A DNA stretch of 55,547 bases from an uncultured Clostridia bacterium (GCA_947631915.1 CANRNC010000013.1:1-55547), one strand, 5' to 3'. Positions 35,567-44,942 are shown, numbered from the stretch's first letter. Numbers and translations: made by a program. The notes: generated by a model from the letters alone, not told the origin.

Positions 35567-35974
35567 ATGAACAGGTCAAGATTGAGGGAAGAAACATTTA
35601 AATTACTATATAGTTTAGAATTTTACAAGGATGAAATTGAAGATTCAATTAATTACTATATAGAGGAAAATCAGATAACTGACATAGAAGACATAGAATA
35701 CATAAAAAAAACAATAAATGGAATTCATGAGGAAGAACAAAATATATCAAAAGCAATATCAGAAAATTTAGCAAGTAAATGGACAATAGAAAGAATTTCA
35801 AAAATAGATCTAGTTATACTGAAACTAGCAATATATGAAATTAATAATACAAATATTCCATTTAAAGTTGCGATAAATGAGGCAGTAGAATTAGCGAAGA
35901 AATATGGAAATGATAATTCCAAAGTATTTGTTAATGGAGTATTAGCTAGTATTGTAAATAAAAATAATAAATAA
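35567..35974 (+). CDS. nusB: Transcription antitermination protein NusB
   Basis: A 135-residue all-helical protein. It starts [19 protein letters not shown] and contains [20 protein letters not shown] and [23 protein letters not shown], features of the NusB fold; the second of these blocks is cited in two parts because it is contiguous to about residue 126. It acts with NusE in rRNA operon antitermination. It is in an operon with amaP upstream and xseA downstream, as in B. subtilis asp23-family clusters. Confidence 0.95.
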   Translation: MNRSRLREETFKLLYSLEFYKDEIEDSINYYIEENQITDIEDIEYIKKTINGIHEEEQNISKAISENLASKWTIERISKIDLVILKLAIYEINNTNIPFKVAINEAVELAKKYGNDNSKVFVNGVLASIVNKNNK

Positions 35975-36021
35975 AATATTACTAATATATATTTGTTTTT
36001 CAAAAAGGAATGATAATAAAA

Positions 36022-37212
36022 ATGGAGTATCAAGCAATAACAGTAACAAAATTAAATCAATATATTAAAGATAAAATCGATAGAGATGAATATTTAAATA
36101 ATATATTAGTAAAAGGAGAAATTTCAAATTTTAAACATCATTATACAGGACATATGTATTTTACTTTAAAAGATGAAAATTCGCTTATAAAGTGCATTAT
36201 GTTTAAATCTTATACAGCACATTTAAACTTCGTACCTAAAGATGGAATGAAGGTAAGAATATTAGGAACAGTATCAGTATTTGAAAGAGATGGAGTTTAT
36301 CAAATATATTGTAAAGCTATGCAAGAAGATGGATTAGGTGATTTATATACAAAATATAATGAGTTAAAGAATAAATTAGAATTAGAAGGATTATTTGATG
36401 ACGTACACAAGAAGAAAATACCTTATATGCCAAAGATAGTAGGGGTATTAACATCACAAACTGGAGCAGTAATAAGGGATATTATAAATGTCTCAACAAG
36501 AAGAAATCCTAATGTATATATAAGACTTCTGCCTGTACCAGTACAAGGTCAAGGGGCAGAAGAAAAAATTGCTGATGCAATAAAACTTGCAAATGAAAAT
36601 AGGATTGCGGATGTTTTAATAATAGCACGTGGAGGAGGCTCATTAGAAGATTTATGGCCATTTAATGAAGAAATAGTTGCTAGAGCAATATATGAATCTG
36701 AAATACCAATAATTTCATCGGTAGGTCATGAAACGGATTTTACAATAGCAGATTTTGTAGCAGATTTAAGGGCTCCAACACCATCTGCAGCAGCAGAATT
36801 GGCAGTTCCAGAAATATCTGAAATATATGATAAGATTTTAGCATTTGAAAAAAGATATAAATTAGATTTGAAGAAAAAGTTAGAATTAAATAGATTAAGA
36901 TATGAAAAATGTATGAAAAGTAGAGTATTTTCAGAACCATTATTGCATATAAATGAAAAGTATATAGAAATTGATGGAATTAACCAGGAATTAAGAATAA
37001 ACATATCTCAAATATTAAATAAGTCTAGAAATGAGGCAATTAGTTTGATTTCAAAGTTAGACACATTAAGTCCACTAAAAACATTAACAAGAGGATATTG
37101 TATAGCAACAGCAAGTGATGGAACTACAATAAATTCAATACATAATATAAAAAAAGAAGATATAATAAACTTAAGATTTAAAGATGGAGATGTAGGTGCG
37201 ATTATTAATTAA
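36022..37212 (+). CDS. xseA: Exodeoxyribonuclease VII large subunit
   Basis: 396 residues from ATG 36022. It has an N-terminal OB fold (VKGEISNFKHHYTGHMYFTL), a catalytic core with GVLTSQTGAVIRDI, ARGGGSLEDLWPFNEE and SVGHETDFTIADF, then a coiled C-terminus. It degrades single-stranded DNA to oligonucleotides with XseB. Two close starts exist: ATG 36010 one base after AAAAAGG, and ATG 36022 thirteen bases after. I prefer 36022 because MEYQAITVTKLNQYIK matches the usual start. xseB follows after 38 bases. Confidence 0.94.
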   Translation: MEYQAITVTKLNQYIKDKIDRDEYLNNILVKGEISNFKHHYTGHMYFTLKDENSLIKCIMFKSYTAHLNFVPKDGMKVRILGTVSVFERDGVYQIYCKAMQEDGLGDLYTKYNELKNKLELEGLFDDVHKKKIPYMPKIVGVLTSQTGAVIRDIINVSTRRNPNVYIRLLPVPVQGQGAEEKIADAIKLANENRIADVLIIARGGGSLEDLWPFNEEIVARAIYESEIPIISSVGHETDFTIADFVADLRAPTPSAAAELAVPEISEIYDKILAFEKRYKLDLKKKLELNRLRYEKCMKSRVFSEPLLHINEKYIEIDGINQELRINISQILNKSRNEAISLISKLDTLSPLKTLTRGYCIATASDGTTINSIHNIKKEDIINLRFKDGDVGAIIN

Positions 37213-37250
37213 ATAGTATAATATAAGAAAAAAGATAAAGGAGAAGTAAA

Positions 37251-37484
37251 ATGGCAGAAAAAACAAATTTTGAAGATAAGATGAAAGAATTAGAAAAAAT
37301 TGCACAAGAACTTGAGAATGGAGAACTAAATCTAGATGAAAGTATGAAGAAATTTGAAGAAGGAATGAAACTTTCAAAGGAGTGTACAAAAATATTAGAT
37401 GAAGCTGAAAAAAAAATAACAATTTTAATAAGTGATGGTGGAGAATTAAAAGAAGAAGAATATAAAACGGTGGATGAAACTTAA
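37251..37484 (+). CDS. xseB: Exodeoxyribonuclease VII small subunit
   Basis: 77 residues, mostly helical, with the family features FEDKMKELEKIAQELENGE and LDESMKKFEEGMKL. It binds XseA to form exonuclease VII. AAAGGAG precedes ATG 37251. ispA, its usual follower in many Firmicutes, is replaced by a DUF212 gene here. Confidence 0.95.
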   Translation: MAEKTNFEDKMKELEKIAQELENGELNLDESMKKFEEGMKLSKECTKILDEAEKKITILISDGGELKEEEYKTVDET

Positions 37485-37501
37485 AATAGGAAGGAAGAAA
37501 A

Positions 37502-37942
37502 ATGGAAGAAATATCAGTAATATTCAATAATAAATACATAGGAATACCAATTTTATTATGGCTAATCATACAAAGTTTTAAAGTAATATGGGATTTAGTT
37601 ACTGAAAAAAAATTTAATTTTAAAAGAATATTAGGAGCAGGGGGAATGCCTAGTTCACATTCAGCAGTAGTTACATCTTTAGCTACATTAATAGGAAGAA
37701 ATGAAGGCTTTGATTCTGCAATATTTGCTCTAGCCGTTATATTCGCTTGTGTTGTTATGTATGATGCAGCAGGAATAAGGAGAGCTGCTGGAAAGCAGGC
37801 ACAATTATTGAATAAAATAATAAATACTCCAGGACTATCAGGATTACAAGTTCAAGAAAAATTAGTAGAAGTATTAGGACATACGCCTATTCAAGTTTTT
37901 GTAGGAGCATTAATTGGAATAGTAGTAGGTGCAATATTATAA
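37502..37942 (+). CDS. Divergent PAP2 (DUF212) family membrane protein
   Basis: 146 residues with about four membrane helices and the DUF212 signature GGMPSSHSAVV and DAAGIRRAAGKQA. The PSSH motif resembles the phosphatase superfamily, so an undecaprenyl-pyrophosphate or lipid phosphatase role has been suggested for the family but is not shown here. It follows xseB by 17 bases with AGGAAGG, so it belongs to the nusB-xseAB operon. Confidence 0.88.
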   Translation: MEEISVIFNNKYIGIPILLWLIIQSFKVIWDLVTEKKFNFKRILGAGGMPSSHSAVVTSLATLIGRNEGFDSAIFALAVIFACVVMYDAAGIRRAAGKQAQLLNKIINTPGLSGLQVQEKLVEVLGHTPIQVFVGALIGIVVGAIL

Positions 37943-37948
37943 AAAATA

Positions 37949-37977
37949 TTGACAAAATTAATTTTTATATGTAAAAT
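37949..37977 (+). promoter_or_regulatory. Promoter for the DUF5684 gene
   Basis: TTGACA (37949-37954), 17 bases, TAAAAT (37972-37977). Confidence 0.7.
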
Positions 37978-38028
37978 TATGTCGAAGTGATTTTCAAAAT
38001 CACAAAAAAAGAAAGGGGAGACTTAAAA

Positions 38029-38469
38029 ATGTACAATTCATACTATTCACCATATTCATCATATGAAGACATGGCAGATCTTGGAGCAGCTGCAGGAGGA
38101 GTTTTAGCAGTATATTCATTAATATCTATTGCAATACTTGTAGTTGAAATAATTGGTATGTGGAAGATGTTTGAAAAAGCTGGAGAACCAGGATGGAAAT
38201 GCTTAATTCCAATTTATAATTTGGTAACTCTATACAAAATGGCAGGAATTTCACCATGGTTAATTCTTTGTTATTTATTAGCTTTCATACCAGTTATAGG
38301 AATATTAGTATTGCTTGGATTACAAATTTACTTCTGCATTAATCTATCAAAAGTTTTCGGACAGGGTGGAGGATTTGCAGTTGGATTATTTTTATTACAA
38401 CCAATATTTATGTGTATATTAGGTTTCGGAAAAGCTGAATATCAGGGAGTAACTGAAGTAGCTGAATAA
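38029..38469 (+). CDS. DUF5684 membrane protein
   Basis: 146 residues with a Tyr/Ser-rich N-terminus and about four hydrophobic helices. It contains the family hallmark MFEKAGEPGWKCLIPIYN near residue 44, and LCYLLAFIPVIGI. Such proteins are small integral membrane proteins of unknown function, often with signal peptidase-like context. ATG 38029 is chosen because AAAGGGGAG lies just upstream; an earlier in-frame start at 37987 lacks a site. It has its own promoter, and the next element downstream is the ZTP riboswitch. Confidence 0.78.
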   Translation: MYNSYYSPYSSYEDMADLGAAAGGVLAVYSLISIAILVVEIIGMWKMFEKAGEPGWKCLIPIYNLVTLYKMAGISPWLILCYLLAFIPVIGILVLLGLQIYFCINLSKVFGQGGGFAVGLFLLQPIFMCILGFGKAEYQGVTEVAE

Positions 38470-38482
38470 ACCTAATGTAATA

Positions 38483-38583
38483 AAAGATTAATTTACTGGC
38501 GATAAATGTGAATTAACACAGTGTAAATTAATTATTAAATATAGTCGAACGCCTGGGCAATTTGTTAAGAATTGCCCTTTTTT
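38483..38583 (+). promoter_or_regulatory. ZTP (pfl) riboswitch with intrinsic terminator, upstream of fhs
   Basis: Contains the two conserved blocks of the ZTP class: ACTGGCGA (38495-38502) in the 5' half and CGCCTGGGCA (38550-38559) in the 3' half, with a hairpin and linker between. The last GGGCA is also the 5' arm of a terminator: GGGCAATT/AATTGCCC (38555-38562 with 38570-38577) followed by six T's. Ligand binding would sequester GGGCA and block the terminator, so this is an ON switch for one-carbon/purine synthesis when ZTP rises. Formate-THF ligase is a known target of this class. Confidence 0.88.
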
Positions 38584-38602
38584 AATTAAGGAGGGAATAA
38601 AT

Positions 38603-40264
38603 ATGACAGATATTGAAATTGCAAGAAATGCAGAACTACTAAACATTACGAAAATAGCAGAAAAACTGAATATTGATGAAGAAGATTTAGAAACATATGG
38701 AAAATATAAAGCCAAAATCTCTGAAAATGCATATGAAAAGATAAAAGATAAAAAGAACGGAAAGTTAGTATTAGTAACAGCAATTAATCCAACACCATTA
38801 GGAGAAGGAAAAACTACTGTATCAATAGGACTTGCAGATGGTTTATCATATATTGGAAAAAAAGCTATATTAGCATTGAGAGAACCTTCTTTAGGACCAG
38901 TTTTTGGAGTTAAAGGAGGAGCTACAGGAGGCGGACATGTTCAAGTAGCACCAATGGAGGATATAAATTTACATTTTACAGGAGATATACATGCAATAAC
39001 TTCTGCAAACAATTTACTTGCAGCATTAATAGACAATCATATTTATTTTGGAAATGAATTAGGATTTAAAAAGATTCTTTGGAAAAGATGCGTAGATTTA
39101 AATGATAGACAGTTAAGAAAAATTGAGTGTGGTCTTTCAGGAGAGAAAAATATAGTGCCAAGACAAGATGGGTTTGATATTACAGTTGCATCAGAAATTA
39201 TGGCTATACTATGTTTGGCTACAGATATAGATGATTTAAGAAAGAGAATAGGTAACATTATCGTAGGATATAATAATGATGATAATCCTATTTATGCAAA
39301 AGATTTAAAAGCGGAAGGAGCACTTACAGTATTATTAAAAGATGCAATAAAACCAAATTTAGTACAAACATTAGAACATACACCAGCATTAATACATGGA
39401 GGTCCATTTGCAAATATTGCACATGGGTGTAATTCAATAAAAGCAACAAAACTAGGATTAAAATTAGCAGATTATACAGTTACAGAAGCAGGATTTGGTG
39501 CAGATTTAGGTGCTGAAAAATTCTTGGATATTAAATGTAGGGTTGCAGGAATAAAGCCAAATGCAGTAGTTTGTGTTGCAACATTAAAAGCACTAAAATA
39601 TCACGGTGGAGTTGCAAAAGAAGATATAAAGAAAGAAAATATAGATGCTTTAAAAAACGGAATGGACAATTTATTAAAACATATCGATAATATCAAGAAT
39701 AAATTTGGACTAAATGTTATTGTAGCTATAAACAGATTTATAGATGATTCAGAGGAAGAATTAAACTTATTACAAAGCACTCTTAAGGAAAAAGGAGTGG
39801 AAATGAGTTTAGTTGAAGCATGGGCAAAAGGTGGAGCAGGTGCAGAAGATTTAGCAAGAAAAGTAGTTAAGTTATGTGAAGAAGAAAAACAGCTAAATTA
39901 TATGTATGATTTAAATGAAAGTATAGAGCAAAAAGTTAAAGACGTAGCTTGTAAAATTTATGGAGCTCAAGATGTAGAATTTTCAGAAGAAGCAATAAAG
40001 AGTATAAGACAAATTGAAAATATTGGATATAGTAAATTGCCAGTATGTATTGCAAAAACACAATATTCATTTTCTGATGATGCAAACAATTTGGAATGTA
40101 AAGAACCATTTAATATACATGTACAAGAAGTAATATTAAAAGCAGGAGCAGGTTTTATAGTTATTATTACAGGAAAAATAATGACAATGCCGGGATTACC
40201 AAGGATACCAGCTTCAGAAGCCATAGATATTGATGAAAACGGAAATATAGTAGGAATATTTTAA
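38603..40264 (+). CDS. fhs: Formate--tetrahydrofolate ligase
   Basis: A 553-residue enzyme that makes 10-formyl-THF from formate, THF and ATP, feeding purine synthesis and the Wood-Ljungdahl methyl branch. It has the P-loop [20 protein letters not shown] near residue 63, [20 protein letters not shown], and LDIKCR, with [17 protein letters not shown] at the C-terminus. Size is normal for the family. AAGGAGGG precedes ATG 38603. It is transcribed under the ZTP riboswitch and ends at a strong terminator. Confidence 0.98.
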   Translation: MTDIEIARNAELLNITKIAEKLNIDEEDLETYGKYKAKISENAYEKIKDKKNGKLVLVTAINPTPLGEGKTTVSIGLADGLSYIGKKAILALREPSLGPVFGVKGGATGGGHVQVAPMEDINLHFTGDIHAITSANNLLAALIDNHIYFGNELGFKKILWKRCVDLNDRQLRKIECGLSGEKNIVPRQDGFDITVASEIMAILCLATDIDDLRKRIGNIIVGYNNDDNPIYAKDLKAEGALTVLLKDAIKPNLVQTLEHTPALIHGGPFANIAHGCNSIKATKLGLKLADYTVTEAGFGADLGAEKFLDIKCRVAGIKPNAVVCVATLKALKYHGGVAKEDIKKENIDALKNGMDNLLKHIDNIKNKFGLNVIVAINRFIDDSEEELNLLQSTLKEKGVEMSLVEAWAKGGAGAEDLARKVVKLCEEEKQLNYMYDLNESIEQKVKDVACKIYGAQDVEFSEEAIKSIRQIENIGYSKLPVCIAKTQYSFSDDANNLECKEPFNIHVQEVILKAGAGFIVIITGKIMTMPGLPRIPASEAIDIDENGNIVGIF

Positions 40265-40279
40265 TAAAATATAATGAAT

Positions 40280-40326
40280 AAAAATACCTTATTTGGAAAA
40301 AAATAAATCTAAATAAGGTATTTTTC
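40280..40326 (+). terminator. Terminator after fhs
   Basis: A 15-bp stem AAAAATACCTTATTT/AAATAAGGTATTTTT (40280-40294 with 40311-40325) with a T-rich end. Confidence 0.85.
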
Positions 40327-40387
40327 TATATAATAGGAGATTTCTTATAATTCATTTATATATAATAAATATACAAAGGTGAGAGAT

Positions 40388-41053
40388 ATGAGAAATAGAA
40401 AATTAATTATATTAATAACTATATTTATGTTTTTAATAATTATAATAGCATTTGAAAGTAATGTTATAGCCCTATCTAGATATGGTTCAAGAGGAGCAGA
40501 AGTAAGTCAGATACAGACAAAATTAAAAAGATGGGGATATTATAACGGAAATATTGATGGAATATATGGTAGTCAAACATTATCAGCAGTAAAGTATTTT
40601 CAAAGAACAAATGGACTTACAGCAGATGGAATTGCTGGTACACAGACTTTAAAAGCAATGGGGATAACGAGTAGTTCTTCAGGTTCAAGTGCATCAAGTA
40701 GTAATAGTAATTTAAATTTGTTGAGCAGGTTAGTATATTCAGAAGCTAGAGGAGAACCTTATACAGGACAAGTTGCAGTCGCATCTGTAGTATTAAATAG
40801 AGTTAAAAGTTCGTCTTTTCCGAATTCAGTTTCTGGAGTTATATATCAACGAGGAGCCTTTGATGCAGTTAGCGATGGACAGATAAATTTAACACCAGAT
40901 TCAACAGCAACTAAAGCGGCACAAGATGCATTAAATGGCTGGGATCCTTCATATGGTGCAATTTACTATTTTAACCCAAATACAGCAACAAGTGCTTGGA
41001 TTTGGTCAAGACCATTAACTGTTACAATAGGAAACCATAGATTCTGTAAATAA
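40388..41053 (+). CDS. SleB-type cell-wall (spore cortex) hydrolase
   Basis: 221 residues. An N-terminal membrane/signal segment (about 6-27) is followed by a peptidoglycan-binding domain (about 30-95; VSQIQTKLKRWGYYNG, DGIYGSQTLSAVKYFQ). A Ser-rich linker leads to a C-terminal Hydrolase_2 domain (about 115-221) with the catalytic Glu in VYSEARGEPYTGQ and the family pattern AVASVVLNRV. SleB is a lytic transglycosylase acting on cortex at germination. ATG 40388 is used; the GTG at 40379 is part of the AAAGGTG site. ypeB, the usual SleB partner, does not follow, so a cell-wall role outside spores is also possible. Confidence 0.88.
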   Translation: MRNRKLIILITIFMFLIIIIAFESNVIALSRYGSRGAEVSQIQTKLKRWGYYNGNIDGIYGSQTLSAVKYFQRTNGLTADGIAGTQTLKAMGITSSSSGSSASSSNSNLNLLSRLVYSEARGEPYTGQVAVASVVLNRVKSSSFPNSVSGVIYQRGAFDAVSDGQINLTPDSTATKAAQDALNGWDPSYGAIYYFNPNTATSAWIWSRPLTVTIGNHRFCK

Positions 41054-41123
41054 ATTATTTTGTTTGTGTGAGTATTAAAATATAAATTAATGGAGATAAT
41101 TATCAATAATGTACTATTTAAAG

Positions 41124-41163
41124 ATAACTGTAGGGGCGCATTGCAATGCGCCCCTACAGTTAT
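41124..41163. repeat. Perfect 40-bp palindrome (REP-like element)
   Basis: The left arm 41124-41143 (ATAACTGTAGGGGCGCATTG) is exactly complementary to the right arm 41144-41163, with no spacer. G+C is far above the surroundings and there is no T run. The rest of 41054-41315 holds only AT-rich DNA. It is related to the GGCAC...GTGCC hairpins elsewhere in the window. Confidence 0.9.
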
Positions 41164-41315
41164 AATTTGTATGCATTTATTACAAAAATTAGGACAAGTA
41201 ATGCTCACCCCCCTACAATTCATAAGAAATTTAGCAATCGAACAAAACAACAATTTATATAATACTAAACTTGAAATTAAAGGATATGTATTATAAAATA
41301 TATACGGTGATAAAA

Positions 41316-41879
41316 ATGGAATCAAAATATAAAATTACATTAAAAAACACAATAAAACATTTTAATACAGTAAATAAACATAGATGGTTGGTATTTAAAC
41401 TATGTTGTAAAGCAGGAATACCATGGAGAGGGCTAGTCCATGATTTATCTAAATATATGCCATGTGAATTCTGGAATTCTGTTAAATATTATCAGGGAGG
41501 AAAAAGAAGCCCAATCCCAATACAAAAAATAGAAGAAGGTTTTTCGGATGTATGGTTGCATCACAGATCAAGAAATAAGCATCATATAGAATATTGGTAT
41601 GATGAGGATGCACCTCAAAAAACACCATTAATACCATACAAATATACAGTTGAAATGATTTGTGATAAATTGTCAGCATCTATGGTATATGCAGGAAAGG
41701 ATTGGAACAATGAAACTGAATTAAAGTATTGGAGAGAAAGGGAAAGAAATAGAAAACAAGTAAATGATAAAATAAGGCAAGTTTTAGATGAAGTATTTAT
41801 ACAGGTTAGTAAAGAAGGAGTAAATAAAACCATAACAAGAAAGAATCTAAAGAAAATATATAACAAATATTGTAATTAA
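41316..41879 (+). CDS. DUF5662 family protein
   Basis: 187 residues from ATG 41316 (GGTGAT site before it). It contains the family block TIKHFNTVNKHRWLVFKLCC, then GLVHDLSKYMPCEF and HHRSRNKHHIEYW, a pattern of histidines and acidic residues suggesting a metal-dependent HD-like fold. The function is unknown. It is followed 9 bases later by an Rsm22-like gene. Confidence 0.8.
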   Translation: MESKYKITLKNTIKHFNTVNKHRWLVFKLCCKAGIPWRGLVHDLSKYMPCEFWNSVKYYQGGKRSPIPIQKIEEGFSDVWLHHRSRNKHHIEYWYDEDAPQKTPLIPYKYTVEMICDKLSASMVYAGKDWNNETELKYWRERERNRKQVNDKIRQVLDEVFIQVSKEGVNKTITRKNLKKIYNKYCN

Positions 41880-41888
41880 GGAGAAAGA

Positions 41889-42845
41889 ATGGATCTACCT
41901 ATTGAAATAAAGAATTACATAGAGAATGAATTAAACTCATTAAATAAAAATAATTTATATAATAATGCTAAAGCAATTAGTTTAAATTATAGGAAAAATA
42001 AAGGAGATGGAAAAAGATTACTAAGAAGTCAGGAAGAAGCAATTGCCTATGCAATTTCAAGAATGCCAGCAACATACGCATCAGTCTTTAGTTCTTTAAA
42101 ATATTTATTAGAAATTTATGCTCCCACCATAAAAAATATTGCAGATATTGGAGCAGGTACAGGTTCTGCAACAATTGCTATAAATGAATTATTAGATGTA
42201 GATACTATAGAGTGCTTTGAAAGAGAAGAATCTATGCAAAAAATTGGAAAGGCTATTTTTGAGCATTATAATAATTTATCGGAAAAGGTAAAATGGAATA
42301 AAGTCGACATATGTAGCAGTAATATACAAAATAAATATGATTTAGTAGTCACTTCGTATATGTTAAATGAAATTAGTAATGGACAAAAAGATAAAGTTAT
42401 AGAAAAATTGTGGAATATAACAAACAAAATATTACTAATAGTGGAGCCAGGGACTATGCAAGGATATGAAAATATAATCGAAGCTAAAGATAAATTAATC
42501 GAATTAGGAGGAAATATTATAGCACCATGTAGAAACAAACAATGTGAGATTCCAAAGGGCGACTGGTGTAGTTTTTCATGTAGAGTACAAAGAACAAAAG
42601 TACATAGGGAGCTAAAAGATGGAAATGCTCCATATGAGGATGAAAAATATATGTATATTGCAGTATGTAAAGAAAAAATTAATATAGATGATAGAAAAAG
42701 AATTTTGAGGCATCCAATGATATATAGTGGATTTGTAAAATTAAAAGTATGTGATAAAGAAGGAATAAAAGAACTTACTATTTCTAAAAAAGATAAAGAA
42801 AAGCTAAAAATTGCAAGAAAATCAAAAGCTGGAGATCTAATATAG
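41889..42845 (+). CDS. Rsm22-like ribosomal small-subunit methyltransferase-family protein
   Basis: 318 residues with a SAM-binding motif ADIGAGTGSATIAI near residue 88, LVVTSYMLNEI, and IVEPGT, plus the Rsm22 cysteine cluster APCRNKQCEIPKGDWCSF, which fits an Fe-S or zinc site. Rsm22 proteins (METTL17 in mitochondria) assist small-subunit assembly; substrate and activity in bacteria are not established. AAGGAG precedes ATG 41889. Its stop codon lies at the beginning of a terminator stem. Confidence 0.85.
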   Translation: MDLPIEIKNYIENELNSLNKNNLYNNAKAISLNYRKNKGDGKRLLRSQEEAIAYAISRMPATYASVFSSLKYLLEIYAPTIKNIADIGAGTGSATIAINELLDVDTIECFEREESMQKIGKAIFEHYNNLSEKVKWNKVDICSSNIQNKYDLVVTSYMLNEISNGQKDKVIEKLWNITNKILLIVEPGTMQGYENIIEAKDKLIELGGNIIAPCRNKQCEIPKGDWCSFSCRVQRTKVHRELKDGNAPYEDEKYMYIAVCKEKINIDDRKRILRHPMIYSGFVKLKVCDKEGIKELTISKKDKEKLKIARKSKAGDLI

Positions 42846-42872
42846 GAGGGAAATTATCCCTTCTATATTTTT
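42841..42872 (+). terminator. Terminator overlapping the end of the Rsm22-like gene
   Basis: An 11-bp stem TATAGGAGGGA/TCCCTTCTATA (42841-42851 with 42857-42867) followed by T's. The stop TAG is within the 5' arm. Confidence 0.85.
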
Positions 42873-42923
42873 CACAAAAATCTTTTCAAAATAATAAGAT
42901 GTATAAATAAGGAGGGATTTGTG

Positions 42924-43784
42924 ATGAAATTAGGATTAGCATTATCTGGAGGAGGGATAAAGGGCGCAGCACATATAGGAGTATTAAAAGCTTTTGAAGA
43001 GGAAAACATTAAAATAGATTATATATCAGGCACTTCTTCAGGAAGTATTGTAGCAACACTATATGCTATAGGGTATAAGCCGGAACAGATATATTCAATT
43101 TTTAGAAGTTATAGTAAGCAAATAAACTATATAAGCATTTGGAATATAGTTAAATTAATATATGGACTAATAACAAAAGGAGAAATTATAATACAAGGTT
43201 TAAACAATGGTAAAAAGATTGAAAGTCTTATGAAACAATTTTGCGAAGAAAAAGGAATAAAAAATATAAAAGAAATAAAGATGCCATTGATAATACCAAG
43301 CGTGAGCTTACATAACGGAAAAAAATATATTTTTTCATCGTGTCAAAATAGAGGGAGTTATAATGATGGAAAGGAATATATAAGTGATATTGAAATTGAA
43401 AAGGTAGTAAGAGCAAGTTGTAGTTATCCAGGAGTATTTGAGCCTTTTAAATATGGCACAGATGAAATGATAGATGGAGGAATAAAAGAAAATACACCTT
43501 GGAAAGAATTACAAATTGCTGGAGCAGATAAAGTTATAGGAGTTACTTTTGAAGAAGATTTAAAAGATGATGACTATATAAATATAATAGAAGTGCTAGA
43601 AGTAGCATTAAGAATACTTTCTCATGAACTATCAAATTTTGAATTAGCTGGTCAAGAAAAAATATTAAGAATAAAGACAAAACATATTTCTTTATTAGAT
43701 TCAAGTAAGATAGATTTCTTATATGCTAAAGGGTATAGTGAAGCAAAAGAATTTATAAGAAAAGATAATACGCTTAAAGAATGA
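42924..43784 (+). CDS. Patatin-like phospholipase (RssA/NTE family)
   Basis: A 286-residue cytoplasmic esterase or lipase. It has the oxyanion loop SGGGIKGAAHIGVL, the nucleophile in GTSSGSIV (Ser near residue 39) and the dyad Asp in DGGIKENTP near 190. ATG 42924 lies 7 bases after AAGGAGGG; the adjacent GTG 42921 is less well spaced. The natural substrate is unknown, possibly phospholipids. It appears monocistronic, followed by the SPFH gene with its own promoter. Confidence 0.9.
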   Translation: MKLGLALSGGGIKGAAHIGVLKAFEEENIKIDYISGTSSGSIVATLYAIGYKPEQIYSIFRSYSKQINYISIWNIVKLIYGLITKGEIIIQGLNNGKKIESLMKQFCEEKGIKNIKEIKMPLIIPSVSLHNGKKYIFSSCQNRGSYNDGKEYISDIEIEKVVRASCSYPGVFEPFKYGTDEMIDGGIKENTPWKELQIAGADKVIGVTFEEDLKDDDYINIIEVLEVALRILSHELSNFELAGQEKILRIKTKHISLLDSSKIDFLYAKGYSEAKEFIRKDNTLKE

Positions 43785-43800
43785 TGAATTATATGAAATA

Positions 43801-43829
43801 TTGTAGAAAAATGAGAAGTATGTTATAAT
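43801..43829 (+). promoter_or_regulatory. Promoter for the SPFH-protein gene
   Basis: TTGTAG (43801-43806), 17 bases, TATAAT (43824-43829) with extended -10 TGT. Confidence 0.75.
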
Positions 43830-43860
43830 TATAAAGAGAATATTTAAAGGAGGATATAAT

Positions 43861-44895
43861 ATGGGATGGGTAGTATTAGGAATAATTGTTTTATTAATTA
43901 TATTTAGTAGTGTTAAAATTGTGCCACAAGCAAAAAGCTATGTTATAGAATTTTTAGGTAGCTATAAAACAACATGGAATAATGGATTACATTTTAAAAT
44001 TCCAATATTAGAGAGAGTGGCAAATGTTGTATCAAGAAAGGAATTAGTAGCAGATTTCCCTCCACAACCAGTTATTACAAAAGATAATGTTACTATGCAA
44101 ATTGATACAGTAGTTTATTATACAATTTTTGATGCAAAACTATTTACATATGGAGTTGAAAATCCAATAATGGCACTAGCAAATCTTACAGCAACTACAT
44201 TGCGTAACATAATAGGAGATTTGGAGTTAGATCAAACATTAACTTCTAGAGATTTAATAAATAATACAATGAGAGATATAATAGATTTAGCAACAGATGC
44301 TTGGGGTATTAAAGTTAATCGTATTGAACTTAAAAATATAATTCCACCAAAAGAAATTCAACAAGCAATGGAAAAACAAATGAAAGCAGAACGTGAGAAA
44401 CGTCAGACACTATTAGAGGCAGAAGCACACAAGGAATCTGTAGTATCTCGTGCTGAAGGTGATAAACAAGCAAAAATATTGGCTGCTGAAGCAGAAAGAG
44501 ATTCACAAATAGCATTAGCAAAAGGTAAAGCTGAATCAATAAGATTAGTATACAAGGCAGAAGCAGAAGGTATTGAAATGTTAAAAAAGGCTAGTGCAGA
44601 CGAAGGAGTTTTAACTTTAAAGAAATTAGATGCTCTAAAAGCAATAAGTGATGGAAGAGCTACAAAAATATTTATGCCAACAGAACTTGCAAGTGCTGCA
44701 ACAGGATTAGGATTGACAACAGAAATGCTAGGAATAGGAAATGCATTAGCAATAGATGAAAGACCAAAAGCATCAGCAAAGCCTAAAGCAGAAGATGATT
44801 GCTGTGATGATAAATCAGGTATAACAGCAGAAATAGTAAAAACTAGTGAAGAAATAGATAAAGATGTATCAGAAAGAAAAGATAAGAATATATAA
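43861..44895 (+). CDS. SPFH/Band 7 (stomatin-like) membrane protein
   Basis: 344 residues. One N-terminal membrane helix (about 2-19) is followed by the SPFH domain (VPQAKSYVIEFLGSYKTTW, ADFPPQPVITKDNVTMQID). A long Ala/Glu/Lys coiled coil (about 165-240, EKQMKAEREKRQTLLEAEA) leads to a short C-terminal tail with CC. Stomatin/QmcA relatives form membrane scaffold rings, often with an NfeD or FtsH partner; no nfeD neighbour is here. AGGAGG precedes ATG 43861. Confidence 0.92.
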   Translation: MGWVVLGIIVLLIIFSSVKIVPQAKSYVIEFLGSYKTTWNNGLHFKIPILERVANVVSRKELVADFPPQPVITKDNVTMQIDTVVYYTIFDAKLFTYGVENPIMALANLTATTLRNIIGDLELDQTLTSRDLINNTMRDIIDLATDAWGIKVNRIELKNIIPPKEIQQAMEKQMKAEREKRQTLLEAEAHKESVVSRAEGDKQAKILAAEAERDSQIALAKGKAESIRLVYKAEAEGIEMLKKASADEGVLTLKKLDALKAISDGRATKIFMPTELASAATGLGLTTEMLGIGNALAIDERPKASAKPKAEDDCCDDKSGITAEIVKTSEEIDKDVSERKDKNI

Positions 44896-44908
44896 TAATA
44901 AGTAAAAT

Positions 44909-44940
44909 AAGAAATCCCTCATTTAAATGAGGGATTTCTT
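44909..44940. terminator. Bidirectional terminator between convergent genes
   Basis: A 14-bp stem AAGAAATCCCTCAT/ATGAGGGATTTCTT with a 4-base loop. It serves the SPFH gene and the minus-strand holin-like gene. Confidence 0.9.
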
Positions 44941-44942
44941 TA

